Source of the DNA: Osmia lignaria lignaria
Lineage: Eukaryota; Arthropoda; Insecta; Hymenoptera; Megachilidae
NCBI RefSeq assembly: GCF_051020975.1
Contig: NW_027478162.1
Coordinates: 16,492,001-16,556,000, forward strand
Reading direction: 5' to 3'
DNA length: 64,000 nucleotides
Below, piece after piece: positions 12,601 through 26,142 of the stretch. Position numbers and translations under genes: made by a program. Under the pieces are notes generated by a model. That model was not told where the DNA came from, did no database searches, and worked only from the letters and a program-made list of their open reading frames with translations. Position 1 is the first letter of the stretch, and every line of letters starts with the position of its first letter.

Positions 12601-13263
12601 GTAGTATGATATTTTTTGATCAGATGCGTAGTTCTCGAGATATATCAAGATATTTAAAAGTTCCGAAGCCGCACCAACATAATAGAGATACAGAAACACC
12701 GTGGCCCCTTTCTTTGAGATAACTCTGCACTATTGCGCGCTGCAAATGCCACTTCCAGCTTAGCTGTGCAGAAGAAGAACAACAAAAAGAAGAAATATCT
12801 CGAAATATGTCCGTCAGGCCCCTTCCCTTGAGATAAATCTGCAAATATCTCGGAAACGAAGCGAGCTATGGCAAAATGTTAAGAGACCTTTTTTGTAGAG
12901 AATTAAGTTTCCTACTTTTTATGTTCTATGATATTTTTCGATCAGAGGCGTAGTTCTCGAGATATATCAAGATATTTAAAAGTTCCGAAGCCGCACCAAC
13001 ATAATAGAGATACAGAAACACCGTGGCCCCTTTCTTTGGGATAACTCTGCACTATTGCGAGCTGCAAATGCCACTTCCAGCTTAGCTGTGCAGAAGAAGA
13101 ACAACAAGAAGAAGAAATATCTCGAAATATGTCCGTCAGGCCACTTCCCTTGAGATAAATCTGCAAATATCTCGGAAACGAAGCGAGCTATGGCAAAATG
13201 TTAAGAGACCTTTTTTGTAGAGAATTAAGTTTCCTACTTTTTATGTTCGATGATATTTTTTGA
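9691..13263. repeat. Mixed-variant satellite segment
   Basis: Eleven units without a clear local period. Several carry markers reused far away: CACCATGG at about 10121 (also 24933, 25899 and 33305); CGATCAGAGG at 10041, 11651 and 12949; ACCTTTCTTGTAG followed by ATGTAGTATG at about 12565-12607 (also 23513, 24479 and 32849); AACATGATAG at about 12353. It reads as a reservoir of variants rather than a homogenised HOR. Confidence 0.8.
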
Positions 13264-15839
13264 TCAGATGCGTAGTTCTCGAGATATATCAAGATATTTA
13301 AAAGTTCCGAAGCTGCACCAACATAATAGAGGTACAGAAACACCGTGGCCTCTTTCTTTGAGATAACTCTGCACTATTGCGAGCTGCAAATGCCACTTCG
13401 AGCTTAGCTGTGCAGAAGAAGAACAACAAGAAGAAGAAATATCTCGAAATATGTCCGTCAGACCCCTTCCCTTGAGATGAATCTGCAAATATCTCGGAAA
13501 CGAAGCGAGCTATGGCAAAATGTTAAGAGACCTTTTTTGTAGAGAATAATGTTTCCTACAATTTACGTTCTATGATATTTTTTGATCAGAAGCGTAGTTC
13601 TCGAGATATATCAAGATATTTAAAAGTTCCGAAGCCGCACCAACATAATAGAGATACAGAAACACCGTGGCCCCTTTCTTTGAGATAACTCTGCACTAGT
13701 GCGTGCCGCAAATGCCACTTCCAGCTTAGCTGTGCAGAAGAAGAACAACAAGGAGAAGAAATATCTCGAAATATGTCCGTCAGGCCCCTTCCCTTGAGAT
13801 AAATATGCAAATATCTCGGAAACGAAGCGAGCTATGGCAAAATGTTAAGAGACCGTTGTTGTAGAGAATTAAGTTTGCTACTTTTTATGTTCTATGATAT
13901 ATTTTGATCAGACGCGTAGTTCTCGAGATATATCAAGATATTTAAAAGTTCCGATGCCGCACCAACATAATAGAGATACAGAAACACCGTGGCCCCTTTC
14001 TTTGAGATAACTCTGCACTATTGCGAGCTGCAAATGCCACTTCCAGCTTAGCTGTGCAGAAGAAGAACAACAAGAAGAAGAAATATCTCGAAATATGTCC
14101 GTCAGGCCCCTTCCCTTGAGATAAATATGCAAATATCTCGGAAACGAAGCGAGCTGTGGCAAAATGTTAAGAGACCATTGTTGTAGAGAATTAAGTTTCC
14201 TACTTTTTATGTTCTATGATATTTTTTGATCAGACGCGTAGTTCTCGAGATATATCAAGATATTTAAAAGTTCCGAAGCCGCACCAACATAATAGAGATA
14301 CAGAAACACCGTGGCCCCTTTCTTTGAGATAACTCTGCACTATTGCGAGCTGCAAATGCCACTTCCAGCTTAGCTGTGCAGAAGAAGAACAACAAGAAGA
14401 AGAAATATCTCGAAATATGTCCGTCAGGCCCCTTCCCTTGAGATAAATATGCAAATATCTCGGAAACGAAGCGAGCTATGGCAAAATGTTAAGAGACCTT
14501 TTTTGTAGAGAATTAAGTTTCCTACCTTTTATGTTCTATGATATTTTTTGATCAGATGCGTAATTCTCGAGATATATCAAGATATTTAAAAGTTCCGAAG
14601 CCGCACCAACATAATAGAGATAAAGAAACACCGTGGCCCCTTTCTTTGAGATAACTCTGCACTATTGCGAGCTGCAAATGCCACTTCCAGCTTAGCTGTG
14701 CAGAAGAGGAACAACAAGAAGAAGAAATATCTCGAAATATGTCCGTCAGGCCACTTCCCTTGAGATAAATCTGCAAATATCTCGGAAACGAAGCGAGCTA
14801 TGGCAAAATGTTAAGAGACCTTTTTTGTAGAGAATTAAGTTTCCTACTTTTTATGTTCTATGATATATTTTGATCAGACGCGTAGTTCTCGAGATATATC
14901 AAGATATTTAAAAGTTCCGATGCCGCACCAACATAATAGAGATACAGAAACACCGTGGCCCCTTTCTTTGAGATAACTCTGCACTATTGCGAGCTGCAAA
15001 TGCCACTTCCAGCTTAGCTGTGCAGAAGAAGAACAACAAGAAGAAGAAATATCTCGAAATATGTCCGTCAGGCCCCTTCCCTTGAGATAAATATGCAAAT
15101 ATCTCGGAAACGAAGCGAGCTGTGGCAAAATGTTAAGAGACCGTTGTTGTAGAGAATTAAGTTTCCTACTTTTTATGTTCTATGATATTTTTTGATCAGA
15201 CGCGTAGTTCTCGAGATATATCAAGATATTTAAAAGTTCCGAAGCCGCACCAACATAATAGAGATACAGAAACACCGTGGCCCCTTTCTTTGAGATAACT
15301 CTGCACTATTGCGAGCTGCAAATGCCACTTCCAGCTTAGCTGTGCAGAAGAAGAACAACAAGAAGAAGAAATATCTCGAAATATGTCCGTCAGGCCCCTT
15401 CCCTTGAGATAAATATGCAAATATCTCGGAAACGAAGCGAGCTGTGGCAAAATGTTAAGAGACCTTTTTTGTAGAGAATTAAGTTTCCTACCTTTTATGT
15501 TCTATGATATTTTTTGATCAGATGCGTAATTCTCGAGATATATCAAGATATTTAAAAGTTCCGAAGCCGCACCAACATAATAGAGATAAAGAAACACCGT
15601 GGCCCCTTTCTTTGAGATAACTCTGCACTATTGCGAGCTGCAAATGCCACTTCCAGCTTAGCTGTGCAGAAGAGGAACAACAAGAAGAAGAAATATCTCG
15701 AAATATGTCCGTCAGGCCACTTCCCTTGAGATAAATCTGCAAATATCTCGGAAACGAAGCGAGCTATGGCAAAATGTTAAGAGACCTTTTTTGTAGAGAA
15801 TTAAGTTTCCTACTTTCTATGTTCGATGATATTTTTTGA
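13264..15839. repeat. 3-unit HOR block (966 bp, about two copies)
   Basis: After two lead-in units (13264, 13586), units 13908, 14230 and 14552 are repeated as 14874, 15196 and 15518, an offset of 966 bp. Markers are GATATATTTTGATCAGACGCG with GATGCCGC and GCTGTGGC (first unit), CAGACGCG (second unit), and CGTAATTCTCG with ATAAAGAAAC and AGAGGAAC (third unit). Similarity ends at 15836, where the next unit begins with TTCGATGATA. Confidence 0.85.
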
Positions 15840-17770
15840 TCAGATGCGTAGTTCTCGAGATATATCAAGATATTTAAAAGTTCCGAAGCTGCACCAACAT
15901 AATAGAGGTACAGAAACACCGTGGCCTCTTTCTTTGAGATAACACTGCACTATTGCGAGCTGCAAATGCCACTTCGAGCTTAGCTGTGCAGAAGAAGAAC
16001 AACAAGAAGAAGAAATATCTCGAAATATGTCCGTCAGACCCCTTCCCTTGAGATAAATCTGCAAATATCTCGGAAACGAAGCGAGCTATGGCAAAATGTT
16101 AAGAGACCTTTTTTGTAGAGAATTAAGTTTCCTACTTTTTATGTTCTATGATATTTTTTGATCAGATGCGTAGTTCTCGAGATATATCAAGATATTTAAA
16201 AGTTCCGAAGCCGCACCAACATAATAGAGATACAGAAACACCGTGGCCCCTTTCTTTGAGATAACTCTGCACTATTGCGAGCTGGAAATGCCACTTCCAG
16301 TTTAGCTGTGCAGAAGAAGAACAACAAGAAGAAGAAATATCTCGAAATATGTCCGTTAGGCCCCTTCCCTTGAGATAAATCTGCAAATATCTCGGAAACG
16401 AAGCGAGCTATGGCAAAATGTTAAGAGACCTTTTTTGTAGAGAATTATGTTTCCTACAATTTATGTTGTATGATATTTTTTGATCAGAAGCGTAGTTATC
16501 GAGATATATCGAGATATTTAAAAGTTCCGAAGCCGCACCAACATAATAGAGATACAGAAACACCGTGGCCCCTTTCTTTGAGATAACTCTGCACTATTGC
16601 GAGCTGGAAATGCCACTTCCAGTTTAGCTGTGCAGAAGAAGAACAACAAGAAGAAGAAATATCTCGAAATATGTCCGTTAGGCCCCTTCCCTTGAGATAA
16701 ATCTGCAAATATCTCGGAAACGAAGCGAGCTATGGCAAAATGTTAAGAGACCTTTTTGGAGAGAATTAAGTTTCCCACTTTTTATGTTCTATGATATTTT
16801 TTGAGCAGAAGCGTAGTTTTCGAGATATATCGAGATATTTAAAAGTTCCGAAGCCGCACCAACATAATAGAGATAAAGAAACACCGTGGCCCCTTTCTTT
16901 GAGATAACTCTGCACTATTGAGCGCTGCAAATGCCACTTCCAGCTTAGCTGTGCAGAAGAAGAACAACAAAAAGAAGAAATATCTCGAAATATGTCCGTC
17001 AGGCCCCTTCCCTTGAGATAAATATGCAAATATCTCGGAAACGAAGCGAGCTGTGGCAAAATGTTGAGAGACCGTTGTGGTAGAGAATTAAGTTTCCTAC
17101 TTTTTATGTTCTATGATATTTTTTGATCAGACGCGTAGTTCTCGAGATATATCAAGATATTTAAAAGTTCCGAAGCCGCACCAACATAATAGAGATACAG
17201 AAACACCGTGGCCCCTTTCTTTGAGATAACTCTGCACTATTGCGAGCTGCAAATGCCACTTCCAGCTTAGCTGTGCAGAAGAAGAACAACAAGATGAAGA
17301 AATATCTCGAAATATGTCCGTCAGGCCCCTTCCCTTGAGATAAATCTGCAAAGATCTCGGAAACGAAGAGAGCTATGGCAAAATGTTAAGAGACCTTTTT
17401 TGTAGAGAATTAAGTTTCCTACATTTTATGTTCTATGATATTTTTTGATCAGATGCGTAGTTCTCGAGATATATCAAGATATTTAAAAGTTCCGAAGCCG
17501 CACCAACATAATAGAGATACAGAAACACCGTGGCCCCTTTCTTTGAGATAACTCTGCACTAGTGCGAGCGGCAAATGCCACTTCCAGCTTAGCTGTGCAG
17601 AAGAAGAACAACAAGAAGAAGGAATATCTCGAAATATGTCCGTCAGGCCACTTCCCTTGAGATAAATCTGAAAATATCTCGGAAACGAAGAGAGCTATGG
17701 CAAAATGTTAAGAGACCTTTTTGGTAGAGAATTAAGTTTCCTACTTTTCATGTTCTATGATATTTTTTGA
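15840..17770. repeat. Mixed-variant satellite segment with 1-bp deletion
   Basis: Six units. Units 16162 and 16484 share the GCTGGAAATG...CAGTTTAG variant but differ in their left ends (TCAGATGCG versus TCAGAAGCG). A 1-bp loss near 16756 shifts the phase of everything to the right. The unit at 17449 carries CTGAAAATATC in place of CTGCAAATATC. Confidence 0.85.
16751..16760 (+). other. 1-bp deletion in the linker T-run
   Basis: The usual CCTTTTTTGTAGAGAA reads CCTTTTTGGAGAGAA here: one T of the run is missing and GTA reads GGA. The phase of all later units shifts by one base. Confidence 0.85.
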
Positions 17771-19702
17771 TCAGATGCGTAGTTCTCGAGATATATCAAG
17801 ATATTTAAAAGTTCCGAAGCCGCACCAACATAATAGAGATACAGAAACACCGTGGCCCCTTTCTTTGAGATAACTCTGCACTATTGCGAGCTGCAAATGC
17901 CACTTCCAGCTTAGCTGTGCAGAAGAAGAACAACAAGAAGAAGAAATATCTCGAAATATGTCCGTCAGGCCCCTTCCCTTGAGATATATCTGCAAATATC
18001 TCGGAAACGAAGCGAGCTATGGCAAAATGTTAAGAGACCTTTTTTGTATAGAATTATGTTTCCTACAATTTAGGTTCTATGATATTTTTTGATCAGAAGC
18101 GTAGTTTTCGAGATATATCGAGATATTTAAAAGTTCCGAAGCCGCACCAACATAATAGAGATACAGAAACACCGTGGCCCCTTTCTTTGAGATAACTCTG
18201 CACTAGTGCGAGCCGCAAATGCCACTTCCAGCTTAGCTGTGCAGAAGAAGAACAACAAGAAGAAGAAATATCTCGAAATATGTCCGTCAGGCCCCTTCCC
18301 TTGAGATAAATATGCAAATATCTCGGAAACGAAGCGAGCTATGGCAAAATGTTAAGAGACCTTTTTTGTAGAGAATTAAGTTTCCTACTTTTTATGTTCT
18401 ATGATATTTTTTGATCAGATGCGTAGTTCTCGAGATATATCAAGATATTTAAAAGTTCCGAAGCCGCACCAACATAATAGAGATACAGAAACACCGTGGC
18501 CCCTTTCTTTGAGATAACTCTGCACTATTGCGAGCTGTAAATGCCACTTCCAGCTTAGCTGTGCAGAAGAAGAACAACAAGAAGAAGAAATATCTCGAAA
18601 TATGTCCGTCAGGCCCCTTCCCTTGAGATATATCTGCAAATATCTCGGAAACGAAGCGAGCTATGGCAAAATGTTAAGAGACCTTTTTTGTAGAGAATTA
18701 TGTTTCCTACAATTTATGTTCTATGATATTTTTTGATCAGAAGCGTAGTTTTCGAGATATATCGAGATATTTAAAAGTTCCGAAGCCGCACCAACATAAT
18801 AGAGATACAGAAACACCGTGGCCCCTTTCTTTGAGATAACTCTGCACTAGTGCGAGCCGCAAATGCCACTTCCAGCTTAGCTGTGCAGAAGAAGAACAAC
18901 AAGAAGAAGAAATATCTCGAAATATGTCCGTCAGGCCCCTTCCCTTGAGATAAATATGCAAATATCTCGGAAACGAAGCGAGCTATGGCAAAATGTTAAG
19001 AGACCTTTTTTGTAGAGAATCAAGTTTCCTACTTTTTATGTTCTATGATATTTTTTGAGCAGATGCGTAGTTCTCGAGATATATCAAGATATTTAAAAGT
19101 TCCGAAGACGCACCAACATAATAGAGATACAGAAACACCGTGGCCCCTTTCTTTGAGATAACTCTGCACTAGTGCGAGCTGCAAATGCCACTTCCACCTT
19201 AGCTGTGCAGAGGAAGAACAACAAGAAGAAGAAATATCTCGAAATATGTCCGTCAGGCCAGTTCCTTTGAGCTGAATCTGCAAATATCTCGGAAACGAAG
19301 CGAGCTATGGCAAAATGTTAACAGACGTTTTTTGTAGAGAATTATGTTTCCTACAATTTATGTTCTATGATATTTTTTGATCAGAAGCGTAGTTTTCGAG
19401 ATATATCGAGATATTTAAAAGTTCCGAAGCCGCACCAACATAATAAAGATACAGAAACACCGTGGCCCCTTTCTTTGAGATAACTCTGCACTATTGCGAG
19501 CTGCAAATGCCACTTCCAGCTTAGCTGTGCAGAAGAAGAACAACAAGAAGAAGAAATATCTCGAAATATGCCCGTCAGGCCCCTTCCCTTGAAATATATC
19601 TGCAAATATCTCGGAAACGAAGCGAGCTATGGCAAAATGTTAAGAGACCTTTTTTGTAGAGAATTAAGTTTCCTACTTTTTATGTTCTATGATATTTTTT
19701 GA
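17771..19702. repeat. Dimer alternation plus a two-unit tail
   Basis: Units 17771 and 18093 are followed by near copies at 18415 and 18737, a 644-bp dimer. The last units, 19059 (TTGAGCAGATGCG, AACAGACG) and 19381 (ATGCCCGTC, TTGAAATATATC), recur at 28397 and 28719. Segment 18737-19702 thus matches 28075-29040 at an offset of 9,338 bp (29 units), with about five differences noticed. Confidence 0.8.
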
Positions 19703-22700
19703 TCAGATGCGTAGTTCTCGAGATATATCAAGATATTTAAAAGTTCCGAAGCCGCACCAACATAATAGAGATACAGAAACACCGTGGCCCCTTTCTTTGA
19801 GATAACTCTGCACTATTGCGAGCTGGAAATGCCACTTCCAGTTTAGCTGTGCAGAAGAAGAACAACAAGAAGAAGAAATATCTCGAAATATGTCCGTTAG
19901 GCCCCTTCCCTTGAGATAAATCTGCAAATATCTCGGAAACGAAGCGAGCTATGGCAAAATGTTAAGAGACCTTTTTTGTAGAGAATTAAGTTTCCTACTT
20001 TTTATGTTGTATGATATTTTTTGAGCAGAAGCGTAGTTTTCGAGATATATCGAGATATTTAAAAGTTCCGAAGCCGCACCAACATAATAGAGATAAAGAA
20101 ACACCGTGGCCCCTTTCTTTGAGATAACTCTGCACTATTGCGCGCTGCAAATGCCACTTCCAGCTTAGCTGTGCAGAAGAAGAACAACAAAAAGAAGAAA
20201 TATCTCGAAATATGTCCGTCAGGCCCCTTCCCTTGAGATAAATATGCAAATATCTCGGAAACGAAGCGAGCTGTGGCAAAATGTTAAGAGACCGTTGTGG
20301 TAGAGAATTAAGTTTTCTACTTTTTATGTTCTATGATATTTTTTGATCAGATGCGTAGTTCTCGAGATATATCAAGATATTTAAAAGTTCCGAAGCCGCA
20401 CCAACATAATAGAGATACAGAAACACCGTGGCCCCTTTCTTTGAGATAACTCTGCACTAGTGCGAGCGGCAAATGCCACTTCCAGCTTAGCTGTGCAGAA
20501 GAAGAACAACAAGAAGAAGGAATATCTCGAAATATGTCCGTCAGGCCACTTCCCTTGAGATAAATCTGCAAATATCTCGGAAACGAAGAGAGCTATGGCA
20601 AAATGTTAAGAGACCTTTTTGGTAGAGAATTAAGTTTCCTACTTTTCATGTTCTATGATATTTTTTGATCAGATGCGTAGTTCTCGAGATATATCAAGAT
20701 ATTTAAAAGTTCCGAAGCCGCACCAACATAATAGAGATACAGAAACACCGTGGCCCCTTTCTTTGAGATAACTCTGCACTATTGCGAGCTGCAAATGCCA
20801 CTTCCAGCTTAGCTGTGCAGAAGAAGAACAACAAGAAGAAGAAATATCTCGAAATATGTCCGTCAGGCCCCTTCCCTTGAGATATATCTGCAAATATCTC
20901 GGAAACGAAGCGAGCTATGGCAAAATGTTAAGAGACCTTATTTGTAGAGAATTAAGGTTCCTACCTTTTACGTTCTATGATATTTTTTGACCAGATGCGT
21001 AGTTCTCGAGATATATCAAGATATTTAAAAGTTCCGAAACCGCACCAACATAATAGAGATACATAAACACCGTGACCCCTTTCTTTGAGATAACTCTGCA
21101 CTAGTGCGAGCCGCAAATGCCACTTCCAGCTTAGCTGTGCAGAAGAAGAACAACAAGAAGAAGAAATATCTCGAAATATGTCCGTTAGGCCCCTTCCCTT
21201 GAGATAAATCTGCAAATATCTCGGAAACGAAGCGAGCTATGGCAAAATGTTAAGAGACCTTTTTTGTAGAGAATTAAGTTTCCTACTTTTTATGTTCTAT
21301 GATATTTTTCGATCAGATGCGTAGTTCTCGAGATATATCAAGATATTTAAAAGTTCCGAAGCCGCACCAACATAATAGAGATACAGAAACACCGTGGCCC
21401 CTTTCTTTGAGATAACTCTGCACTATTGCGAGCTGGAAATGCCACTTCCAGTTTAGCTGTGCAGAAGAAGAACAACAAGAAGAAGAAATATCTCGAAATA
21501 TGTCCGTTAGGCCCCTTCCCTTCAGATAAATCTGCAAATATCTCGGAAACGAAGCGAGCTATGGCAAAATGTTAACAGACGTTTTTTGTAGAGAATTAAG
21601 TTTCCTACTTTTTATGTTGTATGATATTTTTTGAGCAGAAGCGTAGTTTTCGAGATATATCGAGATATTTAAAAGTTCCGAAGCCGCACCAACATAATAG
21701 AGATACAGAAACACCGTGGCCCCTTTCTTTGAGATAACTCTGCACTATTGCGCGCTGCAAATGCCACTTCCAGCTTAGCTGTGCAGAAGAAGAACAACAA
21801 AAAGAAGAAATATCTCGAAATATGTCCGTCAGGCCCCTTCCCTTGAGATAAATATGCAAATATCTCGGAAACGAAGCGAGCTGTGGCAAAATGTTAAGAG
21901 ACCGTTGTGGTAGAGAATTAAGTTTTCTACTTTTTATGTTCTATGATATTTTTTGATCAGATGCGTAGTTCTCGAGATATATCAAGATATTTAAAAGTTC
22001 CGAAGCCGCACCAACATAATAGAGATACAGAAACACCGTGGCCCCTTTCTTTGAGATAACTCTGCACTAGTGCGAGCGGCAAATGCCACTTCCAGCTTAG
22101 CTGTGCAGAAGAAGAACAACAAGAAGAAGGAATATCTCGAAATATGTCCGTCAGGCCACTTCCCTTGAGATAAATCTGCAAATATCTCGGAAACGAAGAG
22201 AGCTATGGCAAAATGTTAAGAGACCTTTTTGGTAGAGAATTAAGTTTCCTACTTTTCATGTTCTATGATATTTTTTGATCAGATGCGTAGTTCTCGAGAT
22301 ATATCAAGATATTTAAAAGTTCCGAAGCCGCACCAACATAATAGAGATACAGAAACACCGTGGCCCCTTTCTTTGAGATAACTCTGCACTATTGCGAGCT
22401 GCAAATGCCACTTCCAGCTTAGCTGTGCAGAAGAAGAACAACAAGAAGAAGAAATATCTCGAAATATGTCCGTCAGGCCCCTTCCCTTGAGATATATCTG
22501 CAAATATCTCGGAAACGAAGCGAGCTATGGCAAAATGTTAAGAGACCTTATTTGTAGAGAATTAAGGTTCCTACCTTTTACGTTCTATGATATTTTTTGA
22601 CCAGATGCGTAGTTCTCGAGATATATCAAGATATTTAAAAGTTCCGAAACCGCACCAACATAATAGAGATACATAAACACCGTGACCCCTTTCTTTGAGA

Positions 22701-23200
22701 TAACTCTGCACTAGTGCGAGCCGCAAATGCCACTTCCAGCTTAGCTGTGCAGAAGAAGAACAACAAGAAGAAGAAATATCTCGAAATATGTCCGTTAGGC
22801 CCCTTCCCTTGAGATAAATCTGCAAATATCTCGGAAACGAAGCGAGCTATGGCAAAATGTTAAGAGACCTTTTTTGTAGAGAATTAAGTTTCCTACTTTT
22901 TATGTTCTATGATATTTTTCGATCAGATGCGTAGTTCTCGAGATATATCAAGATATTTAAAAGTTCCGAAGCCGCACCAACATAATAGAGATACAGAAAC
23001 ACCGTGGCCCCTTTCTTTGAGATAACTCTGCACTATTGCGAGCTGGAAATGCCACTTCCAGTTTAGCTGTGCAGAAGAAGAACAACAAGAAGAAGAAATA
23101 TCTCGAAATATGTCCGTTAGGCCCCTTCCCTTCAGATAAATCTGCAAATATCTCGGAAACGAAGCGAGCTATGGCAAAATGTTAACAGACGTTTTTTGTA
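19703..23200. repeat. 5-unit HOR (1,610 bp, two copies plus one unit)
   Basis: Units at 19703, 20025, 20347, 20669 and 20991 recur at 21313, 21635, 21957, 22279 and 22601, and the first type appears again at 22923. Markers: ATGTTGTATG with TTGAGCAGAAG (second unit), ACCGTTGTGGTAG with AGTTTTCTAC (before the third), CTTTTTGGTAG (before the fourth), and ACATAAACACCGTGACC (fifth). A few differences separate the copies, for example ATAAAG versus ATACAG in the second unit. Similarity ends near 23200, where the linker changes to AATTATGTTTCC. Confidence 0.9.
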
Positions 23201-26142
23201 GAGAATTATGTTTCCTACAATTTATGTTCTATGATATTTTCTGATCAGAAGCGTAGTTTTCGAGATATATCGAGATATTTAAAAGTTCCGAAGCCGCACC
23301 AACATGATAGAGATACAGAAACACCGTGGCCCCTTTCTTTGAGATAACTCTGCACTAGTGCGAGCCGCAAATGCCACTTCCAGCTTAGCTGTGCAGAAGA
23401 AGAACAACAGGAAGAAGAAATATCTCGAAATATGTCCGTCACGCCCCTTCCCTTGAGATAAATCTGCAAATATCTCGGAAACGAAGCGAGCTATGGCAAA
23501 ATGTTTAGAGACCTTTCTTGTAGAGAATTAAGTTTCCTACTTTTTATGTAGTATGATATTTTTTGATCAGATGCGTAGTTCTCGAGATATATCAAGATAT
23601 TTAAAAGTTCCGAAGCCGCACCAACATAATAGAGATACAGAAACACCGTGGCCCCTTTCTTTGAGATAACTCTGCACTATTGCGACCTGCAAATGCCACT
23701 TCCAGCTCAGCTGTGCAGAAGAAGAACAACAAGAAGAAGAAATATCTCGAAATATGTCCGTCAGGCCCCTTCCCTTGAGATAAATCTGCAAATATCTCGG
23801 AAACGAAGCGAGCTATGGCAAAATGTTAAGAGACCTTTTTTGTAGAGAATTAAGTTTCCTACTTTTTATGTTCTATGATATTTTTTGATCAGATGCGTAG
23901 TTCTCGAGATATATCAAGATATTTAAAAGTTCCGAAGCCGCACCAACATAATAGAGATACAGAAACACCGTGGCCCCTTTCTTTGAGATAACTCTGCACT
24001 ATTGCGAGCTGGAAATGCCACTTCCAGTTTAGCTGTGCAGAAGAAGAACAACAAGAAGAAGAAATATCTCGAAATATGTCCGTTAGGCCCCTTCCCTTCA
24101 GATATATCTGCAAATATCTCGGAAACGAAGCGAGCTATGGCAAAATGTTAAGAGACGTTTTTTGTAGAAAATTATGTTTCCTACAATTTATGTTCTATGA
24201 TATTTTCTGATCAGAAGCGTAGTTTTCGAGATATATCGAGATATTTAAAAGTTCCGAAGCCGCACCAACATGATAGAGATACAGAAACACCGTGGCCCCT
24301 TTCTTTGAGATAACTCTGCACTAGTGCGAGCCGCAAATGCCGCTTCCAGCTTAGCTGTGCAGAAGAAGAACAACAAGAAGAAGAAATATCTCGAAATATG
24401 TCCGTCACGCCCCTTCCCTTGAGATAAATCTGCAAATATCTCGGAAACGAAGCGAGCTATGGCAAAATGTTTAGAGACCTTTCTTGTAGAGAATTAAGTT
24501 TCCTACTTTTTATGTAGTATGATATTTTTTGATCAGATGCGTAGTTCTCGAGATATATCAAGATATTTAAAAGTTCCGAAGCCGCACCAACATAATAGAG
24601 ATACAGAAACACCGTGGCCCCTTTCTTTGAGATAACTCTGCACTATTGCGCGCTGCAAATGCCACTTCCAGCTTAGCTGTGCAGAAGAAGAACAACAAAA
24701 AGAAGAAATATCTCGAAATATGTCCGTCAGGCCCCTTCCCTTGAGATAAATCTGCAAATATCTCGGAAACGAAGCGAGCTATGGCAAAATGTTAAGAGAC
24801 CTTTTTTGTAGAGAATTAAGTTTCCTACTTTTTATGTTCTATGATATTTTTCGATCAGAGGCGTAGTTCTCGAGATATATCAAGATATTTAAAAGTTCCG
24901 AAGCCGCACCAACATAATAGAGATACAGAAACACCATGGCCCCTTTCTTTGAGATAACTCTGCACGATTGCGAGCTGGAAATGCCACTTCCAGTTTAGCT
25001 GTGCAGAAGAAGAACAACAAGAAGAAGAAATATCTCGAAATATGTCCGTCAGGCCACTTCCCTTGAGATAAATCTGCAAATATCTCGGAAACGAAGCGAG
25101 CTATGGCAAAATGTTAAGAGACCTTTTTTGTAGAGAATTATGTTTCCTACAATTTATGTTCTATGATATTTTTTGATCAGAAGCGTAGTTTTCGAGATAT
25201 ATCGAGATATTTAAAAGTTCCGAAGCCGCACCAACATAATAGAGATACAGAAACACCGTGGCCCCTTTCTTTGAGATAACTCTGCACTATTGCGACCTGC
25301 AAATGCCACTTCCAGCTCAGCTGTGCAGAAGAAGAACAACAAGAAGAAGAAATATCTCGAAATATGTCCGTCAGGCCCCTTCCCTTGAGATAAATCTGCA
25401 AATATCTCGGAAACGAAGCGAGCTATGGCAAAATGTTAAGAGAACTTTTTTGTAGAGAATTAAGTTTCCTACTTTTTATGTTCTATGATATTTTTTGATC
25501 AGATGCGTAGTTCTCGAGATATATCAAGATATTTAAAAGTTCCGAAGCCGCACCAACATAATAGAGATACAGAAACACCGTGGCCCCTTTCTTTGAGATA
25601 ACTCTGCACTATTGCGAGCTGGAAATGCCACTTCCAGTTTAGCTGTGCAGAAGAAGAACAACAAGAAGAAGAAATATCTCGAAATATGTCCGTTAGGCCC
25701 CTTCCCTTCAGATAAATCTGCAAATATCTCGGAAACGAAGCGAGCTATGGCAAAATGTTAAGAGACCTTTTTTGTAGAGAATTAAGTTTCCTACTTTTTA
25801 TGTTCTATGATATTTTTCGATCAGAGGCGTAGTTCTCGAGATATATCAAGATATTTAAAAGTTCCGAAGCCGCACCAACATAATAGAGATACAGAAACAC
25901 CATGGCCCCTTTCTTTGAGATAACTCTGCACGATTGCGAGCTGGAAATGCCACTTCCAGTTTAGCTGTGCAGAAGAAGAACAACAAGAAGAAGAAATATC
26001 TCGAAATATGTCCGTCAGGCCACTTCCCTTGAGATAAATCTGCAAATATCTCGGAAACGAAGCGAGCTATGGCAAAATGTTAAGAGACCTTTTTTGTAGA
26101 GAATTAAGTTTCCTACTTTTTATGTTCGATGATATTTTTTGA
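23201..26142. repeat. Overlapping 3-unit repeats (966 bp)
   Basis: The unit at 23245 (AACATGATAG, GTCACGCC) recurs at 24211, unit 23889 recurs at 25499, and unit 24855 (CGATCAGAGG, CACCATGG, GCACGATTG) recurs at 25821. The unit at 23567 combines the left end of the 24533 type (ATGTAGTATG, TCAGATGCG) with the middle of the 25177 type (GACCTGC, CAGCTCAGC), so it looks recombinant. Confidence 0.8.

Noticed and set aside
13908..14162. Longer minus-strand frames (84-97 codons) near 13908, 14874, 15196, 16766, 19995 and 21605
   Set aside because: They are the same frame extended upstream because GCTATGGC reads GCTGTGGC, removing a stop, or because the linker differs. No new content.
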